From contig QHBM01000084.1 in NCBI GenBank assembly GCA_003244145.1, forward strand, positions 1-64,000: a DNA stretch of 64,000 nt, read 5' to 3'. Shown in pieces: positions 38,281 to 46,475 of this stretch. Numbering within the stretch: position 1 is the first letter of the stretch; every line of letters begins with the position of its first letter. The translations under genes were made by a program, and so were the position numbers. The DNA is from Chthoniobacterales bacterium (lineage in GTDB: Bacteria; Verrucomicrobiota; Verrucomicrobiia; Chthoniobacterales; UBA10450). A model generated the notes under the pieces. The model was not told where the DNA came from. It worked only from the letters and a program-made list of their open reading frames with translations, and did not search any database.

Positions 38281-38697
38281 ATGTCAGATCCTCGCAACGT
38301 TGCCCACGCCAAGAAAGTCACTCAGGAAAAAGATCACGAACAAGCCAAGTCTCCCGCGACCGCCAAACAAAAATCGAGGAAGGCAAAGCCCGCCGCTGAA
38401 TCCGCCGTGCCGGCATCGGCTGTGGAACCAGCGAAGTCAGAGTCAGCGGCTCCGGGCGAATTGGAGAGATCGCTCGCAGTCCTTTCCAAGCTCAAGGACA
38501 TGGAATTTCATTCGCGTGCGAATATCGAAGCGCTCGCGGAACTGACGTTAACCATCGAAGACGAACTGAAGCAGAAGGAGTTTGTCGAACCGATCGGCGC
38601 GCTCTATTCGGCCCAGGATGGTTTTCACACCAAGATCGCGGCGCTGATCGCGAGCTACGAAGCAAAGTGCGAAAGCCTTAAGGAAAGTCCAAAGTAG
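38281..38697 (+). CDS. Protein of unknown function with a disordered basic N-terminus
   Basis: A 138-residue protein. The first 60 residues are Lys/Ala/Ser/Glu-rich and likely disordered (QKSRKAKPAAESAVPASAVE). The second half is helical (SLAVLSKLKDMEFHSRANIEALAELTLTIEDEL, KIAALIASYEAK). No family recognised. Its last codons and stop lie within a heptamer array (AAAGTCC, AAAGTAG), so the C-terminal SPK is repeat-encoded. Confidence 0.55.
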   Translation: MSDPRNVAHAKKVTQEKDHEQAKSPATAKQKSRKAKPAAESAVPASAVEPAKSESAAPGELERSLAVLSKLKDMEFHSRANIEALAELTLTIEDELKQKEFVEPIGALYSAQDGFHTKIAALIASYEAKCESLKESPK

Positions 38698-38711
38698 AAA
38701 GTGGAAAGACA
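38684..38711. repeat. Heptanucleotide array overlapping a stop codon
   Basis: Units AAAGTCC, AAAGTAG, AAAGTGG and AAAGACA. The TAG of the gene at 38281 is part of the second unit, so the array contributed the end of that reading frame. Confidence 0.78.
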
Positions 38712-38754
38712 GGCGCCCTTGACCGAGGTCAGGCGAACGACGCAGGATCGTTGC

Positions 38755-39282
38755 ATGCGCCCACTCATTCTTTTCATTGCCCTTATCGGTGCGACCGGCT
38801 CGCTGCGCGCGGAACCGGTTTCTCTGCTCGGTGGCAAACTGAAACTCGAAACGACCGACACTTTCGTCGCGGAAAAGAAACCCACCTCATCCAAGCAATC
38901 AATCGCGGATTTCAAGGCGAGGAAGAGCGACGCCTGGGGCGCGATCCTGCGTGGGACACATGGTCTGCAGCCGGACGGTTTGAAGGGTTACATGGATAGG
39001 AAGGTGGCGGAATACACCAAAGGGATGGCGTGGCTCCCGCGCCTCGATTGGTTGAAAAAAGAGATCGTGACGATCGACGGACGCCAGTGGGCCGACATGC
39101 GATACATCGCGCCGCGAGAGAAAGCGAAAGACCCGCGCGACGGTTTGTTGTACACGCGCATCCTAGCGACGTCCTATGGCGGGCAATTACTCGAAATCAC
39201 CTTCACCAGCAACACGGACGAGAACCCGGCCTTGAAGGACAAGATCGACCAGTTGATGGCGTCGGTGAAGCTGACGGAATGA
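38755..39282 (+). CDS. Secreted protein of unknown function
   Basis: A 175-residue protein from MRPLILFIALIGATGSLRAEPV, a signal peptide with likely cleavage at LRA/E. The mature part opens with a strand SLLGGKLKLETTDTFV, has a helical middle, and ends with LLYTRILATSYGGQLLEITFTSN, a pattern seen in small exported domains of unknown function. The tracked start at 38701 lies in the repeat array, so 38755 is better. Confidence 0.65.
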   Translation: MRPLILFIALIGATGSLRAEPVSLLGGKLKLETTDTFVAEKKPTSSKQSIADFKARKSDAWGAILRGTHGLQPDGLKGYMDRKVAEYTKGMAWLPRLDWLKKEIVTIDGRQWADMRYIAPREKAKDPRDGLLYTRILATSYGGQLLEITFTSNTDENPALKDKIDQLMASVKLTE

Positions 39283-39293
39283 AGGCAGAGCGC

Positions 39294-40028
39294 CTAGTCG
39301 AGAAGCTCGACGGAATCGCCTCGGCGCAAAATGCCCTCTACCTTCACGGTGCCGTAAACACCGGCCATGCCCTCGTGGGCTTGCGCGACCGTCTTTAGTA
39401 ACGCCGGCTCTTTTTCCGCTGTGTCGGGATCGAGTGTGATCATCATGCAACGGCCGTCGCGTTTCACAATGGAGACGATCGCGGTCGGTCCGATACGAAT
39501 GGAGCGGCCGACAAACGCGTCCTCGGCGAAACCATCGGCCGCGGTTAGGTCCAGGTAGACGTTGGCTCTGAAGCGCCGCTTATCCAGGGTCAGGCCGGTT
39601 TCTTCGCCGAGCGTTCGCACGGTTTGCAAACTGATGATCGAGACCGGATGGCAATCTGTCAGCGCGCGATCCGAACGCATTAGGGTGAGCTCGTGTTTAC
39701 TTTCGAGGCCGAGGCGCAGGCGGTCGATCAACGCGGGATCATCGATCGCGACCGTGTCACCCGCTGGCGTTTCCACATCGATCGTGAGCTCGTTCGCGCT
39801 GGTGCAGTCCTGGTTGGGCCGACGATAACGCGGCCGAAACCGCAGCATTTGGCGCTGGTCCCTGCCGGTGAAGTAGGGAAACTCTTTTCGGCTGGCCGAA
39901 CTGTTGAAGGCGAAAAGGCGATCGCCTTTGATTCCGGAGTAACCCGCGAAGACCTCATCCAACTCTTCGCCTCTCATGCTCTTGACCGGATAACGCCAGA
40001 GACTTTCCACGGTTCCGATCCAGCTCAT
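39294..40028 (-). CDS. MOSC-domain protein (with N-terminal MOSC beta-barrel)
   Basis: A 244-residue MOSC protein. It begins SWIGTVESLWRYPVKSMRGEELDEV, the typical N-terminal beta-barrel segment, and continues with the C-terminal MOSC domain. There the conserved Cys lies in KRDGRCMMITLDPDT. MOSC domains bind or carry sulfur for molybdenum enzymes (compare the eukaryotic mARC and molybdenum cofactor sulfurase C-terminus). No molybdenum enzyme is encoded in the window. The start MSWIG is chosen over the tracked MRAM three codons upstream. Confidence 0.85.
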   Translation of the reverse strand: MSWIGTVESLWRYPVKSMRGEELDEVFAGYSGIKGDRLFAFNSSASRKEFPYFTGRDQRQMLRFRPRYRRPNQDCTSANELTIDVETPAGDTVAIDDPALIDRLRLGLESKHELTLMRSDRALTDCHPVSIISLQTVRTLGEETGLTLDKRRFRANVYLDLTAADGFAEDAFVGRSIRIGPTAIVSIVKRDGRCMMITLDPDTAEKEPALLKTVAQAHEGMAGVYGTVKVEGILRRGDSVELLD

Positions 40029-40111
40029 CGCACGCATTGTATCACAGCGGCCTTTCGAAACCAGATTGAGCAGATGCGGATTGGCCGCGCACGGACGATA
40101 GTAGCGGCCTT

Positions 40112-41416
40112 ATGTCGTTTCGCGCTCTGCAACTTTCGCCCCCGATTCTCAAAGCTATCCAGGAGGCTGGCTACACCGAACCGACTCCCATTCAACTCGC
40201 CGCCATTCCGGAAGTGCTGGCCGGGCGCGACGTGATCGGCATCGCCCAGACCGGCACCGGAAAGACGGCCGCGTTCGTTTTGCCCATCCTAACCAAACTC
40301 TCCGCCTCCCTCGCGGAGGGAAGGCGTCGCGGAACGCGCGCTCTCATCGTCGCTCCCACCCGTGAGCTGGTAGTCCAGATCGAGGAAAACGTGCGCGCCT
40401 ACGCGAGACATCTTCCTTTGCGAATGGCAACGGTTTTCGGCGGCGTGAGCGAACGGCCGCAGCTCGAAGCGCTCCGTTCCGGTGTCGATCTCGTCGTTGC
40501 TACGCCGGGCCGGTTGATCGATTTGATGGGCCAGCGTGCCGCCAACTTTTCCGGGCTCGAATTTCTTGTGCTCGATGAAGCCGATCGCATGCTCGACATG
40601 GGTTTCCTGCCTCCGATCCGGCAAATCGTGAAGGCGTTGCCGCGCCGGCGGCAAACGCTGATGTTCTCGGCTTCGCTCTCGCGCGAAATCGAAAAGCTCG
40701 CCCACGAATTCCAACAGGCGCCCAAGATTATCGAGATCGGCCGCCGCGCCAATCCGGCCGACACCGTGACCCAATTCGTTTACGACGTGCGCTCGCATCT
40801 GAAGCCGGCGCTCCTTCTCCATCTCCTGGCCGATCCGCAGTTCAATACCGTGCTGGTTTTCACGCGGACGAAGCACGGCGCCGATCGCATCGCGCGCCGC
40901 CTCGAGGGCAGCGGAATCAAGACCGGCACGATTCATTCGAACCGTTCGCAAAATCAGCGGCTGCGCGCGTTGAAGGATTTCAAATCGGGCGCGGTGCGGG
41001 TGCTGGTCGCGACCGACATCGCGGCGCGCGGCATCGACGTCGATGGAATTTCGCACGTGGTGAACTTCGATTTCCCGATGCACTCGGAGGATTACGTCCA
41101 CCGGATTGGGCGGACCGGTCGCGCGCATGCGGTGGGCGATGCGATCAGTTTCGTTACGCCGGAGGATCAGGGTCCGTTGCGTTCGCTCGAACGCTTTATT
41201 GGCCGCGGAATCGTGCGCAAGAAAGCGGAAGGGTTCGATTACAATGCGGCGGGCCCGCCACGCGAAGAGCGGGGCAGGGGAGATGGCCGCATGGCCCGGC
41301 CGAAAGCGGTCGAGCCGCGGTTGCCCGGAAATTCCCCGCGCGGCGGCGGCGACCCAATGCAACGCAATGGCGGTGGCCGGCGTTCGTTTGGACGGTCGCG
41401 CTCGCGTTCGCGGTAA
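40112..41416 (+). CDS. rhlE: DEAD-box RNA helicase, RhlE-like
   Basis: A 434-residue ATP-dependent RNA helicase. All core motifs are seen: Q motif around EPTPIQLAAIP, Walker A AQTGTGKTA (45-53), PTREL, TPGRLID, DEAD (155-158), SAS at 186-188, VATDIAARGIDVD and HRIGRTGR. The C-terminal tail after about residue 370 is Arg/Gly-rich and disordered (GNSPRGGGDPMQRNGGGRR), as in RhlE-type helicases acting on ribosomal RNA or mRNA. The assignment to RhlE and not another DEAD-box group is by overall wording. Divergent from the MOSC gene. Confidence 0.9.
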   Translation: MSFRALQLSPPILKAIQEAGYTEPTPIQLAAIPEVLAGRDVIGIAQTGTGKTAAFVLPILTKLSASLAEGRRRGTRALIVAPTRELVVQIEENVRAYARHLPLRMATVFGGVSERPQLEALRSGVDLVVATPGRLIDLMGQRAANFSGLEFLVLDEADRMLDMGFLPPIRQIVKALPRRRQTLMFSASLSREIEKLAHEFQQAPKIIEIGRRANPADTVTQFVYDVRSHLKPALLLHLLADPQFNTVLVFTRTKHGADRIARRLEGSGIKTGTIHSNRSQNQRLRALKDFKSGAVRVLVATDIAARGIDVDGISHVVNFDFPMHSEDYVHRIGRTGRAHAVGDAISFVTPEDQGPLRSLERFIGRGIVRKKAEGFDYNAAGPPREERGRGDGRMARPKAVEPRLPGNSPRGGGDPMQRNGGGRRSFGRSRSRSR

Positions 41417-41435
41417 GGTCGGTGCGCGCCGCGGC

Positions 41436-43529
41436 TTACTTCGCGTGCTGATCTGCCGTGTGGTAGGCCTTGGGAAACTTGATCAGCTTTATTTTTTTCT
41501 CGAGTTCTTTGATGGAGAGGGCATGCATCTCCCACTCGGGGGTCAAAGCGAACTCTTCTTCCACCGGCACCTTGGTCAGGTCCTGCTCGAGGACGAAGGC
41601 CCAAACCTGGAGCTTGCCGCCTTTGACCGCGCACACGACTTTCCAAAAATCGCGCGGAATCCTGACGCTCACATTTCCTGCGTTATCTTTTCCGGCGAAG
41701 AGCGGGTCGTCATCCGCCAGAACGGGTCCGGCGAAAAGGCAATAGTTCTCCGTCTTCTCCTTCGCTTTCGCCTGCCCGAGGACGAAGTTCTCCAGGTTCC
41801 CCCAGAGACCATGCAAGCGACTTTGATTGAAGTTAGCCCTTTGCGGTGAGCAGTTGGTGGTGTGAAACGTGTCGCCGTTCGCGCGTTGCACCTCCGCGAA
41901 GTCTACTCCCCAGCAGACGTCCTCGCGCCGCACGATATGTCCCTTGTCGAAAGCCGCGTTGTCCTTCGAGTAGAAGGTGTCGGGCAAAGTGACGGTGTCG
42001 TCCACGCGCGAATCGGCAACCCATCGTTCGATTTCGCCATTCTCCAAACCGGTCAGACCTTTACGGGAATAATCACGGTCCTTCTCCGGCATTCGGCTCT
42101 TGTCGCTGCCGTCCACATTTGAGGCGGTGAAGATCGCGAGCCGCCGGGTCTTATGAAGGACGACACTGAAATGGTCGTAGGGAATGATGGTGCCGCCATT
42201 CTTCATCTTGCCGATAATTTTTTTGTCGATCACGGTGGGCAGCGGTGTCGAGACCCCGAGGAATTTTGTCTGGAACCCTTTTCGCGAGCTGTAGTCCTTG
42301 TCCACGATCGGCTCCTTCATCGTCTCGAATTCCGAGGGGCCACCGACCACTGCGCCGGAAACGGGGCCGGGCCCTGCTCCAACGGTTGCGGCGGAGAGGG
42401 TGAGCGGCTGACCGAGAACGGTGAGCTGGAGGTCAACAACGAGAGAGACGCGCTGGGCGCCGCCTCCGCTGTTTGATGGGAGGGATGGAGATGAAGAGGG
42501 TGTGCTCATGATTTCTTTCGCGTTCGGATTTTGGAAGGCCAGCGCAAGGACATCGCCGCCATTCATGGCCTGTTGGAGCTCGGCGAGGTGGCCGTTCTTT
42601 TCTTTGGCTTCGGCCAGAATCGCCGCGCAGATCTTACTGATGCGCACGCCGGCATTTGCGATCCAATCCACCTCAGAATCGTCGATGCCCTCAAGGCTGG
42701 CGACCCTCCGTCCATCCTTCAGAACAAAGAGGTTGCCATCACGACGCGCTTTACCTTGATGGTGAAGAGCGGCCACCTGAAGCGAATCGTTAAAGACTGG
42801 AGCGCCCGAGGATCCTTGAGCCGTGTCGCTCCTATAGACGAGGAACTCGGGATCGCTGTCATCCACCAACTGATTCTCGCGGATGGCGAATTGACGTCGT
42901 TGTCCGCCAGGGTGCTGGATAATAGTCAACCATTCCGGCGCCTTCGCTTTCCCGGATTCGGGGATTAACCGAAGGTAACCAAAGCGCGACAATGGTTCCC
43001 CGCCATTAGTCGAAGCCGCTTCGACCGAGACCAGCGCGAAGTCGAGCGCGGCATGATTGAAAAAGAAAAGGTCCGGCCGCAACCGATAGATGAAAGAAGG
43101 TGTTGGGTCGCCGGCGATGTCGAGGCGAAAATTAAATTCCACAGTGGAGGAAGCCGCCTCTTCCGCGGTGGGGAAAACGTGTTCGTTCGTCAGGAATAAA
43201 CGCGGGGAGACCATGAACCCCGTGGCGCAGCCACGCTCATGTCCGAGCGAGCTGCGGATGCTGATTCGCGCCACTGGCTGCGCCGCGACCAGCGCGCGTT
43301 CGAGGTAGAACTGATCGACCAAATCATTTGTTCCGATGAGCCGCTCGAGCTCGGTCTCGGAAGGTCGCGCTCCGCCCTCACTCAGAAATGAGCGGCGCTT
43401 GCGTGTGTCACTGCTCGCCCGCGCGCGTTTTGCCGTCGGGAGAAAGGTCAGCGCCTGGTGCCGTGTGATTCCGGCCAGGACGCGCTGGGCGCCGTCCTTC
43501 ACGGCAGATTTTGTTTCCTCGATCTTCAT
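41436..43529 (-). CDS. Trypsin-like serine protease fused to a NUC1 (DNA/RNA non-specific) endonuclease
   Basis: A 697-residue two-enzyme protein. Residues about 85-260 form a trypsin-like domain with His117 in LTNEHVF, Asp163 in ALDFALV and Ser241 in AQGSSGAPVF. A helical linker region (300-340) and a low-complexity patch follow. Residues about 420-680 are a NUC1 nuclease domain with the signature DKGHIVRREDVCWG (catalytic His531; Lys replaces the usual Arg in DRGH) and HTTNCSPQRANFNQS. It has no signal peptide and no membrane segment, so export by Sec is not predicted. The start codon overlaps the stop of the patatin gene by 4 bp, so the two are surely cotranscribed. The architecture suggests a self-processing or protease-activated nuclease, which is inference. 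Confidence 0.88.
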   Translation of the reverse strand: MKIEETKSAVKDGAQRVLAGITRHQALTFLPTAKRARASSDTRKRRSFLSEGGARPSETELERLIGTNDLVDQFYLERALVAAQPVARISIRSSLGHERGCATGFMVSPRLFLTNEHVFPTAEEAASSTVEFNFRLDIAGDPTPSFIYRLRPDLFFFNHAALDFALVSVEAASTNGGEPLSRFGYLRLIPESGKAKAPEWLTIIQHPGGQRRQFAIRENQLVDDSDPEFLVYRSDTAQGSSGAPVFNDSLQVAALHHQGKARRDGNLFVLKDGRRVASLEGIDDSEVDWIANAGVRISKICAAILAEAKEKNGHLAELQQAMNGGDVLALAFQNPNAKEIMSTPSSSPSLPSNSGGGAQRVSLVVDLQLTVLGQPLTLSAATVGAGPGPVSGAVVGGPSEFETMKEPIVDKDYSSRKGFQTKFLGVSTPLPTVIDKKIIGKMKNGGTIIPYDHFSVVLHKTRRLAIFTASNVDGSDKSRMPEKDRDYSRKGLTGLENGEIERWVADSRVDDTVTLPDTFYSKDNAAFDKGHIVRREDVCWGVDFAEVQRANGDTFHTTNCSPQRANFNQSRLHGLWGNLENFVLGQAKAKEKTENYCLFAGPVLADDDPLFAGKDNAGNVSVRIPRDFWKVVCAVKGGKLQVWAFVLEQDLTKVPVEEEFALTPEWEMHALSIKELEKKIKLIKFPKAYHTADQHAK

Positions 43530-45637
43530 GGGGTAGGCCCTGGCAGGCTTTGGAGTATTCCATCCATCGCTTCGCCATTTTGGACGACGTCGTCATTCCG
43601 GCGCACTTGGTCCTGCATCGTCTTCGCCGCGGCGGCGGACAACATCCAGCCTAACGGCAACGGCACCTTCAGGTCGTGAAGTCCGAAGTAGAAGATGTCG
43701 GGACTCTTTGGTTCGGCCTCGTCCGGCTCGAGCGGAGCTGCGGTGACACCCGGCTGGACTGCCTTAAAGCGACGCTGCTCGACCTTGATCGCTTTTTGCG
43801 CGTAGGTGCCGCGCGCAGTGCGTGTGTTCATGAGCGTGAAAAGCGGGGCGGTGACTTCGCCCATGAAATGTCCCGTGACCGTCTCCGATTTCGTGCGCTT
43901 GGGTCCAGGCGGTTCCGGTCCCGGTTTGGCCGGCGCAATCATGAGAGATTGCTTGCGCGGATCGTTGCTGATCATGATCACCTTCACATCCACGTTCGTG
44001 ATTTTCTTGAACGCGCACCAATCCTTGATCCGGGTCGCCAGCTCATAGGCGGTGGTGGCGGCGGAATTCTCAAAGTAACCGCCATCCACGATGCGCGAGC
44101 CATCCGGGAAATGTCCGGCCGGGCTAACGAAGGTGAAACGCGCGCTCATGTGCGCCGCGGTGCTGAGAGGAATGTGGCAGGCCGCTTCCGTCGCGCCCAG
44201 GCTGTAACCGGCGAGTTTTTCCGCCGCATCTTCCGCATCGAGAAAATTATTCGTGACGCGCAGATTGCTGGTGATGATGCGATTTCCTTTTTCGACCGAG
44301 GTGCCGTTGAGGAGAAGCGCCGGCATCCACTCGCGCGGGCCGGGTTTCCAAAGATCGACAAAGGAACCGGCAAAGCGGTCGTTCCCCATGGTCTCGCGCC
44401 ACGCTTTTTCCCATCCCATTTCGAGCGAACGGCCGCGATCGAAACTGAGGATGGGGCAAGGCAGGAAGCGTTGGACCAAATCGGGATAGAGCATGGAGGC
44501 GAGCGTCGGCGAAAGAAAATCCTGACCCAGGATGAGGTGCGCCTTCTCGTTGAACTTAAAAGAACTCGGCTCCGACAGTAACGCGTCGAAGACAGCCGCC
44601 CCGAGGCTTCCGCCAGAAACGCCGCTGATCGCGAAGAGATGCGGCGCGAAATTCGGATTCCGGTCCTGGATTTCACCGAGAACAATCGCCGTCCAATACG
44701 CGGCTCGAATTCCGCCTCCTTCCGTGGCCACGATGTAAAGAGGATGCGTCGTGCCCGCGCCGTGATTTTTTTCTACCGCGTCGTACCAAGTTTGGAACGC
44801 TTTCAAGGCGCTGACGCGTTTCACCTCCTGGCGAGGCAGTTCGCGAATGGCGTGATTGTCGTTCCAAAGACTGAAGAGGAGCGCGAGCAGAAAGAAACAG
44901 GTGAGGAATGGAAATTGAAAACGAAGACCGAGAAAAACAAAGAAGCTGCCGAGAGCAATCCAGGAAGAAGCAGAGAGCAATAGGATGGTGCCCAGGCCCA
45001 TGAATTGGGCGACCGGAACGGGCGCGATGGTGAAAGCGACGAAGAGGGCCAGCGATACCAGAGCGATAAGGCCGAGACCTGCAATGGTGCCCCAGGAGAA
45101 ATCGCCCACGCCAGTTACGTTGCGTGATGGCGTGGAACCCAGCCATTTTCGGCGGAGGATGAGCAGCAAATAAAAGACAACCGCGAGAACGGCGGAGAAA
45201 ACAGCGAAACCGATCAGCCATTGCCAGGTTTGGGTGCCTTTGTCATAGGAACGCGAAGCGACGAAAAATCCAAAGGCCACGATCAAGATCGGTGCGACTC
45301 CCAGTATCCGCGGAACATGGGTCAGGGCCCATTGTGAGGACGGACCTTTGTAGGAGCCGGGAAGATCGAATGAGAGAAGGACGCGCGCGCCGTACCAACT
45401 GCAGACCGCCCAAAGAATCAGGGCCGCGAAGAATCCGATGACACGAGGCCAGTAGGCCAGCTCACCGATCGCCATTCCTTCGCCGATGGTGCGCAGGATT
45501 TCTGTCCCTTGCGCAACGCAAAGAAAAACGGGACACGCAATGAGCGCTACCAGAACGCTGAAGCGACACGGTTTGAGCTGGTGGTAACGATCGCGAATCC
45601 CCAACCAGAGGCGCTGCAACCAGATAAAGGGTGGCAC
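43526..45637 (-). CDS. Polytopic membrane protein with patatin-like phospholipase domain
   Basis: A 703-residue protein. The first 260 residues contain about eight transmembrane helices (for example 27-43, 65-84, 109-127, 139-161, 184-204, 224-257). The C-terminal 400 residues form a patatin-like lipase domain with oxyanion motif GGGIR (307-311), nucleophile elbow GVSGGS (Ser341) and the dyad aspartate in DGG (Asp518). Patatins hydrolyse acyl chains from phospholipids or other esters; in several anti-phage systems they are membrane-damaging effectors. A multi-pass membrane anchor on a patatin is not the usual form. It is the fourth gene of the operon, 3 bp after the small helical protein and overlapping the protease-nuclease by 4 bp. 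Confidence 0.88.
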   Translation of the reverse strand: MPPFIWLQRLWLGIRDRYHQLKPCRFSVLVALIACPVFLCVAQGTEILRTIGEGMAIGELAYWPRVIGFFAALILWAVCSWYGARVLLSFDLPGSYKGPSSQWALTHVPRILGVAPILIVAFGFFVASRSYDKGTQTWQWLIGFAVFSAVLAVVFYLLLILRRKWLGSTPSRNVTGVGDFSWGTIAGLGLIALVSLALFVAFTIAPVPVAQFMGLGTILLLSASSWIALGSFFVFLGLRFQFPFLTCFFLLALLFSLWNDNHAIRELPRQEVKRVSALKAFQTWYDAVEKNHGAGTTHPLYIVATEGGGIRAAYWTAIVLGEIQDRNPNFAPHLFAISGVSGGSLGAAVFDALLSEPSSFKFNEKAHLILGQDFLSPTLASMLYPDLVQRFLPCPILSFDRGRSLEMGWEKAWRETMGNDRFAGSFVDLWKPGPREWMPALLLNGTSVEKGNRIITSNLRVTNNFLDAEDAAEKLAGYSLGATEAACHIPLSTAAHMSARFTFVSPAGHFPDGSRIVDGGYFENSAATTAYELATRIKDWCAFKKITNVDVKVIMISNDPRKQSLMIAPAKPGPEPPGPKRTKSETVTGHFMGEVTAPLFTLMNTRTARGTYAQKAIKVEQRRFKAVQPGVTAAPLEPDEAEPKSPDIFYFGLHDLKVPLPLGWMLSAAAAKTMQDQVRRNDDVVQNGEAMDGILQSLPGPTP

Positions 45638-45640
45638 GGT

Positions 45641-45976
45641 TCAGACTTTCCCGGGGACTGCGGTCAACGCCGTGGTGATGATCACACTAAAAACCGAATC
45701 GCGGAACTGTTCGATCTGGACCGTGCCCGCACTCGCCGCCTGGAGCGCCTTCATTTCGGCCGCGGCTTTTTGCGATTCAACCAGGAAAGTAAACTCATCC
45801 TGGTCGATCTCATTATTCGCGAGCTGCTGCACCCATTGCTCCAATTTCGTTTTTGATTCCTGCAGGAATGCCTCCGCGTCTTGTTTCCCCTGCCCGGCGA
45901 ATTGTTTTAGGTCTTTCTCTGCGAGTGGCCCGAGCTGGTTTTTGATGTCGGTAAGGATTTGATTGAAGTCAGCCAT
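45641..45976 (-). CDS. Small helical protein of unknown function in the hydrolase operon
   Basis: A 111-residue protein, largely amphipathic helix: FNQILTDIKNQLGPLAEKDLKQFAGQGKQDAEAFLQES, then TKLEQWVQQLANNEIDQDEFTFLVESQKAAAEMKALQAA. The last 30 residues (TVQIEQFRDSVFSVIITTALTAV) are more hydrophobic and could contact the membrane. No signal peptide, no known family. The spacing of 3 bp to the patatin gene and 15 bp to the lipoprotein gene makes it part of the operon. A role as a chaperone, inhibitor or immunity-like partner is possible, but nothing in the sequence proves it. Confidence 0.62.
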   Translation of the reverse strand: MADFNQILTDIKNQLGPLAEKDLKQFAGQGKQDAEAFLQESKTKLEQWVQQLANNEIDQDEFTFLVESQKAAAEMKALQAASAGTVQIEQFRDSVFSVIITTALTAVPGKV

Positions 45977-45991
45977 ATGGGTTTCCTCGGT

Positions 45992-46432
45992 CTAAGAATG
46001 CGGCTTGTCGTTTTCAGTTTTTATTAGGATGTCGAAGAGGCCGCTCACCTGACCCTTGGCGTCGTCGACGAAGGCGGGCGAAAGAGTGCCCTTCTTTTTC
46101 CACAAATTGAAAAGGTTGCTCAGTTGCGTCTTGATCTTTTTCCACTGCTCGACGGTAGGGATGTTTTGCGTTCGTTGCTGTTCGCTGCTGATGGCCGCGT
46201 CGATTTTCTGCATGAGTGAGTCGACATCAGCCGACACGCCGGTGTACGGCGCACTATTCTTTGCGCGACCAATCAGCGCGAGCGAGCTGGCCTTGATCGC
46301 TTTGTCGGTGTTGGAGGCGGCCTGATCGAATTTGGTCGAGGACAACAAACTCTTGGTCGTGTTACAGCCAAATTGCCCAGCGAGGAGCGAGGCGCAGGCG
46401 AGAACGACGCAGACGTTTTTAAGGGATCTCAT
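45992..46432 (-). CDS. Predicted lipoprotein of unknown function in the hydrolase operon
   Basis: A 146-residue protein with leader MRSLKNVCVVLACASLLAGQFGCNTT; the Cys in QFGCN is the likely lipidation site. The mature part is helical, with GVSADVDSLMQKIDAAISSEQQRTQNIPTVEQWKKIKTQLSNLFNLWKKKG, suggesting a helical bundle. No family recognised. It is the second gene of the five-gene unit, 43 bp downstream of the hydrolase lipoprotein gene. Confidence 0.66.
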   Translation of the reverse strand: MRSLKNVCVVLACASLLAGQFGCNTTKSLLSSTKFDQAASNTDKAIKASSLALIGRAKNSAPYTGVSADVDSLMQKIDAAISSEQQRTQNIPTVEQWKKIKTQLSNLFNLWKKKGTLSPAFVDDAKGQVSGLFDILIKTENDKPHS

Positions 46433-46475
46433 GGTGTGTCTTTCGGTTTTGGTTTGGTTGGCGAATGGAACTTGG

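Noticed and set aside
40289-41362. 357-codon minus-strand ORF
   Set aside because: Antisense of the RhlE helicase; the His/Arg-rich translation is typical of a shadow frame.
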